DNA of 64,000 nt from Pedococcus cremeus (lineage in GTDB: Bacteria; Actinomycetota; Actinomycetes; Actinomycetales; Dermatophilaceae). The position numbers and the translations under genes are program-made. This document shows, piece after piece, positions 40,357 to 56,267 of the stretch (position 1 is the stretch's first letter; each line of letters begins with the position of its first letter). The notes below the pieces were generated by a model, which had not been told where the DNA came from, made no database searches, and saw only the letters and a program-made list of their open reading frames with translations. Where the stretch lies: assembly GCF_900111375.1 (NCBI RefSeq), contig NZ_FOHB01000003.1, positions 1 through 64,000 of the forward strand, read 5' to 3'.

Positions 40357-41670
40357 ATGCCCGCCACCCACGAGCACCTCATCGGACTGCTGCTCGGAGC
40401 GGAGGAGGACTGGCCCACGGCCTTCGAAGCCCTCACCCGGCGGCTGGGGCCCGTGACGGCCCCCGACGGCGCGCGCCACGCGGTGAGCACCGAGCGCATG
40501 ACGATCGAGCCGTTCAACCTGCGTGACAAGCCGCGGCACGACCTGGTCATCGACCGCCTGGCGCACTGGTACTACCACCCGCGCGAGTGGCTGAAGAAGG
40601 TCGCGCTCATGGACGACGTGTACCTGCTCAACAGCCCGTTCACCTTCCAGTCCATGGAGAAGCACGCGGCATACTGCGCCCTCATGCGCCTCGGCATGCA
40701 CGTGCCCGAGACGGTGCTGGTGCCGTACAAGAACCCGGTCGACAACGCCCGGTGGGCGTTCACCTCGGCGAAGTACAACAAGTCGTTCGACCTCGACCGC
40801 ATCGCCGAGGACCTCGGGTACCCGATGTACATGAAGCCGTTCGACGGCGGGGCCTGGCGTGGGGTCTCGATGATCCGTGACCGCGACGACCTGCACCGCT
40901 CCTACGACGACTCCGGCGAGATGCTCATGCACCTGCAGCAGGCGGTCGACGGGTTCGAGGTGTTCGCCCGGGCGCTGACGATCGGCCCGGAGACGATGGT
41001 CATGAAGTTCCGGCCCGACGAGCCGATGCACAACCGGTATGCCGTGGAGCACGGCTTCCTGAGCCCGGCCGTGGGTTCCGAGGCGGTCACCATCGCGCAG
41101 ACCGTGAACGCGTTCTTCCGCTGGGAGTTCAACTCCTGCGAGATGCTCGTCAAGGACGGGGTGGTGTACCCGATCGACTACGCCAACGCCTGCCCCGACG
41201 TCGCCGTCACGTCACTGCACTACTACTTCCCGTGGGCGATGAAGGCGCTGCTGCGCTGGTCGGTCTACTGCCTGGCCACCGACCGGAAGCCGCGCACCCA
41301 GGTCGACACGACCCCGTGGTTCGCGGTCGCCGACGACGAGTCGCTCGAGTACTCAGGCAAGCTCGCGGCATACCAGCGGCTGGCCGACGACTACTTCGAG
41401 ACCGAGCGCTACCGCGAGTTCTGCGACGTGGCGCTTCCGCACATCGACGAGATGGTGCTGGAGTGGGTCGACTCCGACGACTTCCGCAAGCTGCTGACGA
41501 GCACGGTCCAGCAGACCTACCCGCCGCACGAGTGGGACCGGTTCGAGGCCCACTTCGGCGGCCTCGTGGGTCTGTGGCTCAGCGACGAGAAGTCGCGGAT
41601 CGGTGCGGGGGAGTCCGCAACGGACGAGGCCGCGATCGGCGGCCCCGCCCCTGCGGTCCCGGCGGAGTAG
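40357..41670 (+). CDS. ATP-grasp-like protein of unknown function
   Basis: A 437-residue soluble protein. The central part looks like an ATP-grasp fold: Y-P-M-Y-M-K-P-F-D-G-G-A-W-R-G near residue 150 would bind ATP, and Y-P-I-D-Y-A-N-A near residue 272 would supply Mg ligands. The C terminus is helical, with an acidic, disordered end. Family members ligate acids to amines or thiols, but I cannot name a substrate. A GAGGAGG precedes the ATG by about eight bases. It stands alone, with no obvious pathway partner on either side. Confidence 0.75.
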   Translation: MPATHEHLIGLLLGAEEDWPTAFEALTRRLGPVTAPDGARHAVSTERMTIEPFNLRDKPRHDLVIDRLAHWYYHPREWLKKVALMDDVYLLNSPFTFQSMEKHAAYCALMRLGMHVPETVLVPYKNPVDNARWAFTSAKYNKSFDLDRIAEDLGYPMYMKPFDGGAWRGVSMIRDRDDLHRSYDDSGEMLMHLQQAVDGFEVFARALTIGPETMVMKFRPDEPMHNRYAVEHGFLSPAVGSEAVTIAQTVNAFFRWEFNSCEMLVKDGVVYPIDYANACPDVAVTSLHYYFPWAMKALLRWSVYCLATDRKPRTQVDTTPWFAVADDESLEYSGKLAAYQRLADDYFETERYREFCDVALPHIDEMVLEWVDSDDFRKLLTSTVQQTYPPHEWDRFEAHFGGLVGLWLSDEKSRIGAGESATDEAAIGGPAPAVPAE

Positions 41671-41673
41671 CGC

Positions 41674-41844
41674 TCAGCAGGCGATGCACTCGCCGGGCAG
41701 CGGCCGGCGCAGGGCCGCGGTCGGGGTGTTCCGACGACGGCGCACGGCGCGCAGGCGGTCCAGCGTCGCGAGGTTGGGGCCAGCGGACGAGGACCGGGGG
41801 AACGAGTTGGCAGGGGCTGGGTGCTCTCGGTTCTCGCGGTTCAT
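41674..41844 (-). CDS. Possible 56-residue peptide with C-terminal CxxC
   Basis: A short frame, M-N-R-E-N-R-E-H-P-A to its last residues G-E-C-I-A-C. It is rich in Arg and Pro, with no hydrophobic helix, and the only two Cys are the CxxC at the very end, which could bind metal or a cofactor, or be a regulatory leader. A TAGGTT nine bases upstream could be a -10. The stop lies four bases from the convergent ATP-grasp gene. Not certain to be a gene; codon choice looks normal for this genome. Confidence 0.4.
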   Translation of the reverse strand: MNRENREHPAPANSFPRSSSAGPNLATLDRLRAVRRRRNTPTAALRRPLPGECIAC

Positions 41845-41861
41845 GCACGCTTCAACCTATT

Positions 41862-41877
41862 GACGTAGGTCGATATT
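41862..41877. promoter_or_regulatory. Inverted repeat in an AT-rich patch before the CxxC peptide
   Basis: ATTGAC and GTCGAT around a four-base centre, one mismatch, in the only AT-rich spot nearby. Lies just upstream of the possible -10 of the small peptide gene. Confidence 0.3.
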
Positions 41878-41886
41878 CCCGGTCGG

Positions 41887-43548
<1,662 letters not shown>

Positions 43549-43549
43549 G

Positions 43550-46015
43550 TCAGTCCTCCTGACGGGATGCGGACACCTGCTCCTGCACCGAGCCGGCGAT
43601 GGCCGGTGCCTCGACCGGGGCGAGCCACACGGATGAGAGGGGGGCGACCCGCACCTCGACCGAGTACGGCTGGTTGTCGGCGGGGTGCTCCTGGGCCTCG
43701 ACGACGACGTCGGCCTGGCTCGGCGTGCCGAACTCGTCGAAGCCGCTGGTGTCGAGGACGACCTTCCACCGTCCGGGACGCGGCACGCCGATCCGCATGC
43801 GGTCGTGGGCCATGCCGCTGAAGTTCACGACGACGGCAACGACCGGGCCGCTCTGGCGGTCCTCGGCGCCGAAGCGCAGGTACGAGAACGTGTTTCCTGC
43901 GTTGTCGTCCGCGTTCAGCCACTCGAAACCGGCAGGGGAGGAGTCGAGCGCCCACAGCGCCGGGTTGGTCCGGTAGATGTGGTTGAGCTCCTTGACCAGG
44001 TTGTGGATCCGGTAGTGCGCCGGGTGGTCGAGCAGCCACCAGTCGAGCTCACGGCCGTCGGCCCACTCCGCCTCCTGCGCGAACTCGCTGCCCATGAACA
44101 CCAGCTGCTTGCCCGGGTGGGTCCAGATGTAGGCGAGGTAGGCGCGCAGGGTGGCCAGCTGGTCGTAGCGGCTGCCGGGGATCTTGCGCAGCAGCGACCC
44201 CTTGCCGTGCACGACCTCGTCGTGGCTGATCGGCAGCACGTAGTTCTCGCTGTAGGCGTACATGAGCGAGAAGGTCAGCAGGTTGTGGTGGTACTGCCGG
44301 TGGACCGGGTCCTGGCCGATGTAGCGCAGGCTGTCGTTCATCCAGCCCATGTTCCACTTCAGGCCGAAGCCGAGGCCCCCTCCGCTGGTGGCGCGGGTGA
44401 CGCCCGGCCAGGAGGTCGACTCCTCGGCCACGGTGACGATGCCCGGGACCCGCTTGTAGGTGGTGGCGTTGGTCTCCTGCAGCAGGCCGATGGCCTCGAG
44501 GTTCTCGCGGCCGCCGTACTGGTTGGGCAGCCACTGCCCCTCCTGGCGCGAGTAGTCGAGGTAGAGCATGGACGCCACCGCGTCGACGCGCAGGCCGTCG
44601 ATGTGGAACTCCTCGAGCCAGTAGATCGCGTTGGCGACGAGGAAGTTGCGGACCTGCATCCGGCCGAAGTCGAAGATGTGGGTGCCCCAGTCGGGCTGGT
44701 CGCCGCGTCGCGGGTCCGGGTGCTCGTAGAGCGCCTGGCCGTCGAACTTGGCGAGGGCCCACGCGTCGCGCGGGAAGTGCGCCGGCACCCAGTCGAGGAT
44801 GACGCCGATGCCGGCCTGGTGCAGCCGGTCGACGAGGTAGCGGAAGTCGTCGGGCGAGCCGAACCGGGCGGTGGGGGCGTAGTAGCCGGTGACCTGGTAG
44901 CCCCACGACGGGCCGTAGGGGTGCTCCATCACGGGCAGGAACTCCACGTGGGTGAAGCCGAGGTCGGAGACGTAGTTGACCAGGTGCTCGGCGAGGTCGC
45001 GGTAGCTGTGGCCCTGGCGCCAGGAGCCCAGGTGCACCTCGTAGATGCTCATCGGGCCGCTGTGCGGGTCCGTCGTGCGGCGCCGCTCCATCCAGGCGTC
45101 GTCGGCCCACTCGTACTGCGACCGGGTCACGACGGAGCCGGTGGCCGGCGGGACCTCGGTGGCCTGCGCCATGGGGTCGGCCTTGGACCGCACGATGTCG
45201 TCGGAGCCGCGGATCTCGTACTTGTAGCGGTTGCCCTCGCCCACGCCGGGGATGAACAGCTCCCAGACACCGGACTCGCCGAGGAGGCGCATCGGGTGGC
45301 GGACGGGGTCCCAGCCGTTGAAGTCGCCGATGACGTGGACGGCGCGGGCGTGGGGTGCCCACACGGCGAAGCTGGTGCCGCGCACCGAGCCCATCGGGCC
45401 GTCGTACTCGCGGACGTGGGCGCCGAGCACCGTCCACAGCTGCTCGTGGCGGCCCTCGCCGATGAGGTGCCGGTCGACCTCGCCGAGGGTGGGGGCGAAG
45501 CGGTAGGGGTCGTCCTGCTCGTGCTCGATCCCGTCGTCGTAGGCGACGTGGACGCGGTAGTCCATGGTGCGGTCGCAGCCCTCACGGACGCCGGTCCAGA
45601 CACCGTGCGCCTCGTGGTGCAGCTCGATCCGCTCGCCGTCCTCGAACCCGACCACGACGCTGCGGGCCATGGGCCGGAGCACCCGCACGCGGAGGCCGCC
45701 GCCCTCGAGGTGCTGGCCGAGCAGGTCGTGCGGCTGCTGGTGGCGCCCGGCCGCCAGCGCCTCGATCGCCCCGGACATGTCCGGGGCGGTGGGAGCGGGC
45801 TGCTCCGGCTGGGGGTCGCGGTCAGCGCTCGTCGCGTCGGCGGGCGTCGGGGCCGCGGGCTCGTCGGCCGCGGACGTGCCACCGAGCGGCGGCAGCACGT
45901 CCTCCGGGGCGACGGTCTCGTTCACCGTCTCGTTCGCGGACTCGTTCACCGTCTCGCTGACGGTCTCGTTCTCGGGCTGGGTCTTCTTCGGTCGTTTGGG
46001 CAGCATGGGGCTCAT
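43550..46015 (-). CDS. glgB: 1,4-alpha-glucan branching enzyme, GH13 type
   Basis: An 821-residue branching enzyme that transfers alpha-1,4 segments to 1,6 positions. The GH13 catalytic residues lie in [11 protein letters not shown] (nucleophile Asp near 475), [11 protein letters not shown] (Glu near 528) and [11 protein letters not shown] (Asp near 598). Two N-terminal CBM48-like domains precede them. The first about 75 residues are extra: a Lys/Pro start followed by repeated N-E-T-V and S-E-T-V units and an Ala/Pro linker. The ATG overlaps the maltokinase stop (ATGA), which fixes the start. Confidence 0.96.
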   Translation of the reverse strand: MSPMLPKRPKKTQPENETVSETVNESANETVNETVAPEDVLPPLGGTSAADEPAAPTPADATSADRDPQPEQPAPTAPDMSGAIEALAAGRHQQPHDLLGQHLEGGGLRVRVLRPMARSVVVGFEDGERIELHHEAHGVWTGVREGCDRTMDYRVHVAYDDGIEHEQDDPYRFAPTLGEVDRHLIGEGRHEQLWTVLGAHVREYDGPMGSVRGTSFAVWAPHARAVHVIGDFNGWDPVRHPMRLLGESGVWELFIPGVGEGNRYKYEIRGSDDIVRSKADPMAQATEVPPATGSVVTRSQYEWADDAWMERRRTTDPHSGPMSIYEVHLGSWRQGHSYRDLAEHLVNYVSDLGFTHVEFLPVMEHPYGPSWGYQVTGYYAPTARFGSPDDFRYLVDRLHQAGIGVILDWVPAHFPRDAWALAKFDGQALYEHPDPRRGDQPDWGTHIFDFGRMQVRNFLVANAIYWLEEFHIDGLRVDAVASMLYLDYSRQEGQWLPNQYGGRENLEAIGLLQETNATTYKRVPGIVTVAEESTSWPGVTRATSGGGLGFGLKWNMGWMNDSLRYIGQDPVHRQYHHNLLTFSLMYAYSENYVLPISHDEVVHGKGSLLRKIPGSRYDQLATLRAYLAYIWTHPGKQLVFMGSEFAQEAEWADGRELDWWLLDHPAHYRIHNLVKELNHIYRTNPALWALDSSPAGFEWLNADDNAGNTFSYLRFGAEDRQSGPVVAVVVNFSGMAHDRMRIGVPRPGRWKVVLDTSGFDEFGTPSQADVVVEAQEHPADNQPYSVEVRVAPLSSVWLAPVEAPAIAGSVQEQVSASRQED

Positions 46016-47460
46016 CGGGGTGCCTTCCTGGCCTCGTCGAGAAGTCGAACCACGGCGTCGGTCGGGATCGTCAGCCATGTCGGTCTGTTGCGGGCCTCGT
46101 AGACCACTTCGTACAGCGCCTTGTCCAGCTGCAAGGCTGTCAGGAGGTCGGCGTCCTCGCGCGGGTCGCGACCGGCGGCCGCGGCATACCCGTCGAGGAA
46201 GGCCGCCTGGGCGGCCTCGGCCCACTCTCGGGCGGAGCCGCTGGGGTGGGACTGCTCCCACGACCCGGCCGCGTAGTCGAACGAGCGCAGCATGCCGGCG
46301 ACGTCACGCACGGTGAGGTCGGGCAGGGTGCGCTCGGCGAGCGGCCGTAGCGGCTCGCCCTCGAAGTCGAGCAGCACCCAGCCGCGGCCGGGCACCTGGA
46401 GCACCTGGCCGAGGTGGTAGTCGCCGTGGATGCGCTGGAGCACCGGCCACGGCGCCCGGGCGGCGCGTTCGAAGACCGCCGCGATCTCGTGGTCGTATGC
46501 CGCGATGGCCGGCACCTCGGACGCGGCCGCGACGTAGCGCGAGCGCATGCTGGCGACCGTCTGCGCGACCGCCTCCGGGGAGACCTGGGCGGTGGGCAGG
46601 GCACGGGCGAGCAGCGCGTGCACCTCGGCCGTGGCGGCGCCGAGGTCGCGGGCCTCGGTGGTGAAGTCGTGGCCCTCGGCGACGGCACGCAGCGCCACGC
46701 GCCAGGCGTCCTCGGTGCCGGGGTAGAACTCCTGCGCGAAGGCGAGGTGCCCGTGCGCGGGCTCGTCACCGGTGACCGGCGGCCAGGTGGCGCTGACGCT
46801 GCCGACCATGCCCGGCACCCGCGTGGTGCCCGCCTCGGCGAGGGCGCCCTGCACCACGACGTCGGGGTTCTCGCCGGGCTGGAGCGTGCGAAAGACCTTG
46901 AGGATCAAAGGTTCCGCGACACCCTGCTCGTCGACGCAGTCGTAGATCACCGAGGTGTTCGACTGCTCCCCGCGCAGGACGCGCGTCTCACGCACGGTGC
47001 TCTGCGCGGTCCACGACGGGTGCCGGGTGCCGACGACGGCAGGCTCCGGGGTGTCGGACTGCGAGCCGGCCTGCGGCACCGCACGCCCGAGCACGAGCTC
47101 CAGCAGCTGGCGGGCGTAGACCGGGTCGTGCGGGGCGTCGTAGACCCAGCGGCGTCCCAGCACGCTGTGCTCCATCGTGCCGACGAGCGCGTGGTGGGCG
47201 CCCTCGAGGGGAGCGGCGCGGTAGGTGAGCGGCACCTGGTAGACCACCGGTTCGTGGCCGTGGTCGGTGCCGGACTCGTCCACCACGAGGAGCGTCTCGA
47301 TGCCCACCTCGCCGGCGGGGTCGTCGAGGCGCCACGACCAGAGGCGACGCAGCCGCGGCACCCGCCCCTTGGCGGCATACCAGCGCTGCTGCGCCATCCA
47401 CTCGGGCAGGAGCTCGAGCTTGGTCGGCGTCAGGGACGCGGTCTGGTGGATCTCAGCCAC
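46012..47460 (-). CDS. mak: Maltokinase
   Basis: A 482-residue kinase of the Pep2/Mak family that makes maltose-1-phosphate from maltose and ATP, the substrate of GlgE. Visible are [15 protein letters not shown] near the start, the [10 protein letters not shown] loop, and the aminoglycoside-kinase-like active site [10 protein letters not shown] with L-L-D-F-E-G-E-P. The GTG start overlaps the last eight bases of treS, matching the usual protein start; the long frame upstream of it is the antisense of treS and not part of this protein. In many actinobacteria Mak is fused to TreS; here they are separate but coupled. Confidence 0.95.
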   Translation of the reverse strand: MAEIHQTASLTPTKLELLPEWMAQQRWYAAKGRVPRLRRLWSWRLDDPAGEVGIETLLVVDESGTDHGHEPVVYQVPLTYRAAPLEGAHHALVGTMEHSVLGRRWVYDAPHDPVYARQLLELVLGRAVPQAGSQSDTPEPAVVGTRHPSWTAQSTVRETRVLRGEQSNTSVIYDCVDEQGVAEPLILKVFRTLQPGENPDVVVQGALAEAGTTRVPGMVGSVSATWPPVTGDEPAHGHLAFAQEFYPGTEDAWRVALRAVAEGHDFTTEARDLGAATAEVHALLARALPTAQVSPEAVAQTVASMRSRYVAAASEVPAIAAYDHEIAAVFERAARAPWPVLQRIHGDYHLGQVLQVPGRGWVLLDFEGEPLRPLAERTLPDLTVRDVAGMLRSFDYAAGSWEQSHPSGSAREWAEAAQAAFLDGYAAAAGRDPREDADLLTALQLDKALYEVVYEARNRPTWLTIPTDAVVRLLDEARKAPR

Positions 47461-49159
47461 GAGCCGCCCCGGTGTCGAGGCGCAGCCAGAAGAAGTCACG
47501 CGAGCCCAGGGTGAGCGTGATGGTGCCGTCGTCGGTGACCTTGGGGAAGCCGGAGCCGCCGAAGAGGTCGACGAGCTGGGCACCCTTGAACTGCTCGGGC
47601 AGCCGGATCTCGGTGGCCTGCGGTCGGGACGAGAGGTTGTTGACACACAGCACCGCGTCGCCGGTCGACCCGTCGTCGGGCTCGTGGATGCGCACGAACG
47701 ACAGGATCGCGTCGTTGTCGGCGGGGCAGACCTCGAAGTCGCCGAGCCCGAAGACCGGGTGCTGCTTGCGCACCGACAGCATCGCCCTCAGCCAGTGCAG
47801 CAGCGAGGAGCTGTGCGCCATCTGGGCCTCGACGTTGACGTTGTTGTAGTGGTAGACGAGCGAGGAGATGACGGGCAGGTAGAGCTTGCCCGGCTCGGCG
47901 ACCGAGAAGCCGCTGTTGCGGTCGGGGGTCCACTGCATCGGCGTGCGCACCGCGTCGCGGTCGGTGAGCCAGATGTTGTCGCCCATGCCGATCTCGTCGC
48001 CGTAATAGAGGCACGGCGAACCGGGCAGCGACAGCACGAGGGCGTGGATGAGCTCGATCTCCGGCCGGCTGTTGTCGAGCAGCGGCGCCAGCCGGCGCCG
48101 GATGCCGACGTTGGCGCGCATGCGCGGGTCGGGGGCGTACCAGCCGTACATCGCCGCGCGCTCCTCCGGCGTGACCATCTCGAGGGTGAGCTCGTCGTGG
48201 TTGCGCAGGAAGGTGCCCCACTGCGTCCCCTTGGGGATCGGCGGGGTGTCGGCGAGCACGTCGATGATCGGGTTCGCCTTCTCCTCACGCAGCGCGTAGT
48301 ACAGGCGCGGCATGACGGGGAAGTGGAAGCACATCTGGCACTCGGGCTTCTCCTCCGTGCCGAAGTAGTCCACGACCTCCGCGGGCGGCTGGTTCGCCTC
48401 GGCCAGCAGGATGCGCCCGGGGTACTCGCGGTCGACCATCTCGCGCAGCTTGGCGAGGAACTCGTGCGTCTTGGGCAGGTTCTCGCAGTTGGTGCCCTCC
48501 TCCTCGAAGAGGTAGGGGACCGCGTCGAGCCTGAAGCCGTCGATGCCCATGTCCATCCAGAACCGGACGACGTCGAACATCGCCTCCTGCACTGCCGGGT
48601 TCTCGAAGTTGAGGTCCGGCTGGTGGGAGAAGAACCGGTGCCAGAAGAACTGGCGGCGCACCGGGTCGAACGTCCAGTTCGAGACCTCGGTGTCGATGAA
48701 GATGATGCGCGCGTCGGGGTAGCCCTCGTCGCTGTCGGACCAGACGTAGAAGTCGCCGTAGGGGCCGTCCGGCTCGGCCCGCGACGCCTGGAACCACGGG
48801 TGCTGGTCGCTGGTGTGGTTCATCACCAGGTCGGTGACGACCCGGATGCCGCGGGCGTGGGCCTGCGACACCAGCTCCTGGAAGTCCGGCAGGGTGCCGA
48901 ACTCGGGCAGGACGGCGGTGTAGTCGGCGATGTCGTAGCCCCCGTCGCGCAGCGGCGAGGCGTAGAACGGTGGGAGCCAGAGGCAGTCGACGCCGAGCCA
49001 CGCGAGGTAGTCGAGCCGGTTGATCAGCCCGGTGAAGTCACCGGAGCCGCTGCCGTTGGAGTCGCCGAAGGCCCGCACGAGCACCTCGTAGAAGACCGCG
49101 GTCTTGAACCACTCCGGGTCGCGGTTGAGCCCCGGCTGGGCGAGGTTGAGTCCCTGCAT
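47453..49159 (-). CDS. treS: Trehalose synthase (maltose-trehalose isomerase)
   Basis: A 568-residue GH13 enzyme converting trehalose to maltose. Its catalytic residues are in [12 protein letters not shown] (Asp near 207), L-L-A-E-A-N-Q-P-P (Glu near 251) and L-R-N-H-D-E-L-T-L (Asp near 317), the last two characteristic of TreS among GH13 enzymes. It supplies maltose to Mak. It starts six bases after the glgE stop and its end overlaps mak. No C-terminal kinase domain is fused. Confidence 0.96.
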   Translation of the reverse strand: MQGLNLAQPGLNRDPEWFKTAVFYEVLVRAFGDSNGSGSGDFTGLINRLDYLAWLGVDCLWLPPFYASPLRDGGYDIADYTAVLPEFGTLPDFQELVSQAHARGIRVVTDLVMNHTSDQHPWFQASRAEPDGPYGDFYVWSDSDEGYPDARIIFIDTEVSNWTFDPVRRQFFWHRFFSHQPDLNFENPAVQEAMFDVVRFWMDMGIDGFRLDAVPYLFEEEGTNCENLPKTHEFLAKLREMVDREYPGRILLAEANQPPAEVVDYFGTEEKPECQMCFHFPVMPRLYYALREEKANPIIDVLADTPPIPKGTQWGTFLRNHDELTLEMVTPEERAAMYGWYAPDPRMRANVGIRRRLAPLLDNSRPEIELIHALVLSLPGSPCLYYGDEIGMGDNIWLTDRDAVRTPMQWTPDRNSGFSVAEPGKLYLPVISSLVYHYNNVNVEAQMAHSSSLLHWLRAMLSVRKQHPVFGLGDFEVCPADNDAILSFVRIHEPDDGSTGDAVLCVNNLSSRPQATEIRLPEQFKGAQLVDLFGGSGFPKVTDDGTITLTLGSRDFFWLRLDTGAARG

Positions 49160-49165
49160 GGCTGC

Positions 49166-51259
<2,094 letters not shown>

Positions 51260-51266
51260 GCGCCCG

Positions 51267-51272
51267 ACGCTA
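51267..51272 (-). promoter_or_regulatory. Leaderless -10 element for the glgE operon
   Basis: TAGCGT on the minus strand with a seven-base spacer to the GTG of glgE. No convincing -35. It fires away from glgP across a shared 166-base region. Confidence 0.5.
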
Positions 51273-51376
51273 CCGGGTTTGGAGGTGATTGCACGTTCCG
51301 GCAGCCGCCCGACCAGCCCGTGGGCGGGCGGCTCCCGGCGGGCCTGGGAGGCCAGTGGGACGGCTGTGAAAGTCGT

Positions 51377-51392
51377 TTGAAAGAATTGCAAG
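51377..51392. promoter_or_regulatory. TTGnAAG direct repeats between glgE and glgP
   Basis: TTGAAAG and TTGCAAG, spaced nine bases centre to centre, in an unusually A/T-rich patch 20 bases before the glgP -10. On the other strand the words read CTTTCAA and CTTGCAA, close to the CTTGCAG words I recall for the maltose regulator MalR of Streptomyces. Confidence 0.4.
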
Positions 51393-51411
51393 AATCCGTC
51401 ATGGCAGGGCG

Positions 51412-51417
51412 TATGAT
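51412..51417 (+). promoter_or_regulatory. Leaderless -10 element for glgP
   Basis: TATGAT, a consensus-like -10 hexamer, eight-base spacer, GTG start. Confidence 0.55.
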
Positions 51418-51425
51418 CGCGCCTC

Positions 51426-54005
51426 GTGAAGGCCATCCGTCGCTTCAGCGTTCGTACCGTTCTGCCTGCCCCCATCGCTGCGCTCGGCGAGCTCGCCAGC
51501 AACCTGCGGTGGTCGTGGCACGCCCCCACCCGTGACCTCTTCGAGCGCATCGACCCCCAGCGCTGGGCTCGTGTTCGCAAGGACCCCGTCCGGCTCCTGT
51601 CCGCCCTGTCCCCCCAGGAGCTGAACGACCTCGCGGCCAGCTCCGAGTTCGTCGCCGCGGTCACCAGCGCCAAGCAGGACCTCGACACCTACCTCTCCGA
51701 GCCCCGCTGGTACCAGGCGTGGGCCGAGCAGGTCGAGGGCGGCGCCCCGAGGGCGATCGCCTACTTCAGCCCCGAGTTCGGCATCACCGAGGTGCTGCCG
51801 CAGTACTCCGGTGGCCTCGGCATCCTCGCCGGCGACCACCTCAAGACCGCCTCCGACCTCGGCGTCCCGATCGTGGGCGTCGGCCTGTTCTACAAGACCG
51901 GCTACTTCAAGCAGAGCCTCAACCGTGACGGCTGGCAGCAGGAGACCTACCCCGTCCTCGACCCCGACGGCCTGCCGATCTCGCTCCTGCGCGAGGAGGA
52001 CGGCAAGCCCAGCGTCATCACGCTGTCCCTGCCCGGCGGCCGCGACCTGCACGCCCACGTCTGGCGCGCCCAGGTCGGCCGCGTGCCGCTGCTGCTGCTC
52101 GACTCCGACGTGCCGGAGAACGACGAGGCCGCTCGCAACGTCACCAACCGCCTCTACGGCGGCGGCGGCGAGCAGCGCCTGCAGCAGGAGATGCTGCTCG
52201 GCATGGGCGGTGTCCGCGCCCTGCGCCTGTGGTCGCGCCTCACCGGCGCCCCGGCCCCGGACGTCTACCACACCAACGAGGGCCACGCCGGCTTCCTCGG
52301 CATCGAGCGCATCCACGAGCTGACCACCGGCCACGACCTGGCGTTCGACGAGGCCCTGCAGGCGGTGCGCGCCGCCACGGTGTTCACCACCCACACCCCG
52401 GTGCCCGCCGGCATCGACCGGTTCACCACCGAGCTCATCGAGCTGCACTTCGGCGGCGAGCAGGCCCTGTCCGGCGTCCCGGTCGACCGCCTGCTGGCCC
52501 TCGGCGCCGAGGACTACCCGGGCGGCGAGGCCGGCATCTTCAACATGGCCGTCATGGGCCTGCGCCTGGCCCAGCGGGCCAACGGCGTCTCCCAGCTGCA
52601 CGGTGTCGTCAGCCGCGAGATGTTCGACGGGCTGTGGCCGGGCTTCGACGACAGCGAGGTGCCGATCACCAGCATCACCAACGGTGTGCACGCCGGCACC
52701 TGGGTCGACCGCAAGGTCTGGGAGCTCGCCGACAAGTACCTCGGCACCTCCGACCTCGAGCGCGAGAACGCCTGGGACCGCGTCGAGGACGTCCCGCGCG
52801 ACGCCATCTGGGCCACCAAGCGAGAGCTGCGCGAGCAGCTCGTGGTCGAGGCCCGTCGCCGGCTCCGCTCCTCGTGGAAGAAGCGCGGCGCCAGCCCGGC
52901 TGAGCTCGGCTGGGTCGACGACGTGCTCGACCCCGACGTGCTGACCATCGGCTTCGCCCGTCGCGTGCCGACCTACAAGCGGCTCACCCTGATGCTCCGC
53001 GACCCGCAGCGGCTCAAGCGCCTCCTGCTCGACCCGGAGCGCCCGATCCAGCTGGTCATCGCGGGCAAGTCGCACCCGGCCGACGAGACCGGCAAGCAGC
53101 TCATCCAGCAGATGGTGCAGTTCGCCGACGACCCGGAGATCCGCCACCGCATCGTGTTCCTGCCGAACTACGACATCGCGATGGCGCAGTACCTCTACCC
53201 GGGCACCGACGTCTGGCTCAACAACCCGCTGCGCCCGTTCGAGGCCTGCGGCACCTCCGGCATGAAGTCGGCCCTCAACGGCGGCCTCAACCTCTCGATC
53301 CTCGACGGCTGGTGGGACGAGTGGTTCGACGGTGAGAACGGCTGGGCGATCCCGACCGCCGACGGCGTGGAGGACGTGCACCGCCGCGACGACCTCGAGG
53401 CGGCCGCGCTCTACGACCTCATCGAGAACTCGGTGGCCCCGCGGTTCTACGACCGTGACGCCGACGGCCTGCCGCAGAACTGGATCTCGATGATGACGCA
53501 CACGCTCTCGACCCTGGGCCCGAAGGTCCTGGCGAGCCGGATGGTGCGCGACTACACGACCACCCTCTACGGGCCGGCGGCCCGTGCGGGCTGGGCGCTC
53601 AACGGCCCGTCCTTCGACGGCGCCCGCGAGCTCGCGGCATACAAGGCTCGGGTCACGGGCAACTGGGACAACGTGCGGGTCGACCACGTCGAGTCCTCGG
53701 GCGTCTCGGACTCCCCGCAGGTGGGGGAGACCCTGCACGTGCGGGCCTACGTGTCGCTGGGCGACCTGTCGCCGCACGACGTCGACGTGCAGGTCGTGCA
53801 CGGCCACGCGCAGGACTCCGACGACCTCACCGACGTCGAGGTCGAGTCGCTCGGCTTCGTCGAGTCCTACGAGGGCGGCCGGCACCAGTTCGCCGGCGAC
53901 TTCGCCCTGTCGCGCACGGGCTCGTTCGGCTACACCGCGCGCATCCTGCCGAAGCACACCGGTCTGGCCAGCAGCAGCGAGCTCGGCCTGGTGGTCAACG
54001 CCTGA
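51426..54005 (+). CDS. glgP: Alpha-glucan (glycogen) phosphorylase
   Basis: An 859-residue phosphorylase releasing glucose-1-phosphate from alpha-1,4-glucan ends. The family is the short actinobacterial type. The pyridoxal-phosphate lysine lies in G-T-S-G-M-K-S-A-L-N-G-G near residue 613, and E-A-C-G just before it and YFSPEFGITEVLPQYSGGLG near 115 are conserved. The C-terminal 120 residues form a beta-rich domain (DUF3417-like pieces are at the N terminus). It is divergent from the synthetic glgE operon, so synthesis and breakdown promoters share one control region. A strong terminator follows. Confidence 0.95.
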   Translation: MKAIRRFSVRTVLPAPIAALGELASNLRWSWHAPTRDLFERIDPQRWARVRKDPVRLLSALSPQELNDLAASSEFVAAVTSAKQDLDTYLSEPRWYQAWAEQVEGGAPRAIAYFSPEFGITEVLPQYSGGLGILAGDHLKTASDLGVPIVGVGLFYKTGYFKQSLNRDGWQQETYPVLDPDGLPISLLREEDGKPSVITLSLPGGRDLHAHVWRAQVGRVPLLLLDSDVPENDEAARNVTNRLYGGGGEQRLQQEMLLGMGGVRALRLWSRLTGAPAPDVYHTNEGHAGFLGIERIHELTTGHDLAFDEALQAVRAATVFTTHTPVPAGIDRFTTELIELHFGGEQALSGVPVDRLLALGAEDYPGGEAGIFNMAVMGLRLAQRANGVSQLHGVVSREMFDGLWPGFDDSEVPITSITNGVHAGTWVDRKVWELADKYLGTSDLERENAWDRVEDVPRDAIWATKRELREQLVVEARRRLRSSWKKRGASPAELGWVDDVLDPDVLTIGFARRVPTYKRLTLMLRDPQRLKRLLLDPERPIQLVIAGKSHPADETGKQLIQQMVQFADDPEIRHRIVFLPNYDIAMAQYLYPGTDVWLNNPLRPFEACGTSGMKSALNGGLNLSILDGWWDEWFDGENGWAIPTADGVEDVHRRDDLEAAALYDLIENSVAPRFYDRDADGLPQNWISMMTHTLSTLGPKVLASRMVRDYTTTLYGPAARAGWALNGPSFDGARELAAYKARVTGNWDNVRVDHVESSGVSDSPQVGETLHVRAYVSLGDLSPHDVDVQVVHGHAQDSDDLTDVEVESLGFVESYEGGRHQFAGDFALSRTGSFGYTARILPKHTGLASSSELGLVVNA

Positions 54006-54031
54006 CCCGTTCCACGCATCTCGCGCGTCCG

Positions 54032-54067
54032 GAGGCCGCCGGTTCCCCCTCGGGGACCGGCGGCCTC
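54032..54067. terminator. Bidirectional terminator between glgP and glgX
   Basis: A 16-base-pair hairpin, arms GAGGCCGCCGG... and ...CCGGCGGCCTC with one bulged T, three-base loop. It lies between two convergent genes and can stop both. Confidence 0.85.
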
Positions 54068-54093
54068 TGCCATGTTCGGCACCCCTGCCGGGG

Positions 54094-56232
<2,139 letters not shown>

Positions 56233-56239
56233 AGCCCTC

Positions 56240-56245
56240 AGCCTA
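56240..56245 (-). promoter_or_regulatory. Leaderless -10 element for glgX
   Basis: TAGGCT on the minus strand, seven-base spacer to the ATG. It lies ten bases from the opposing -10 of the YbjN gene, so the two polymerases must compete for the same 35 bases. Confidence 0.55.
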
Positions 56246-56254
56246 GGCAGTGGT

Positions 56255-56260
56255 TACGGT
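56255..56260 (+). promoter_or_regulatory. Leaderless -10 element for the YbjN gene
   Basis: TACGGT, seven-base spacer, ATG. Confidence 0.5.
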
Positions 56261-56267
56261 TGCACCT

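Noticed and set aside
46012-47646. Longer maltokinase starting at 47646
   Set aside because: The extra 62 residues come from out-of-frame treS sequence; the GTG at 47460 matches the family.
51399-53957. 852-codon open frame opposite glgP
   Set aside because: Antisense shadow; composition is typical of reversed high-GC code, while glgP has all catalytic motifs.
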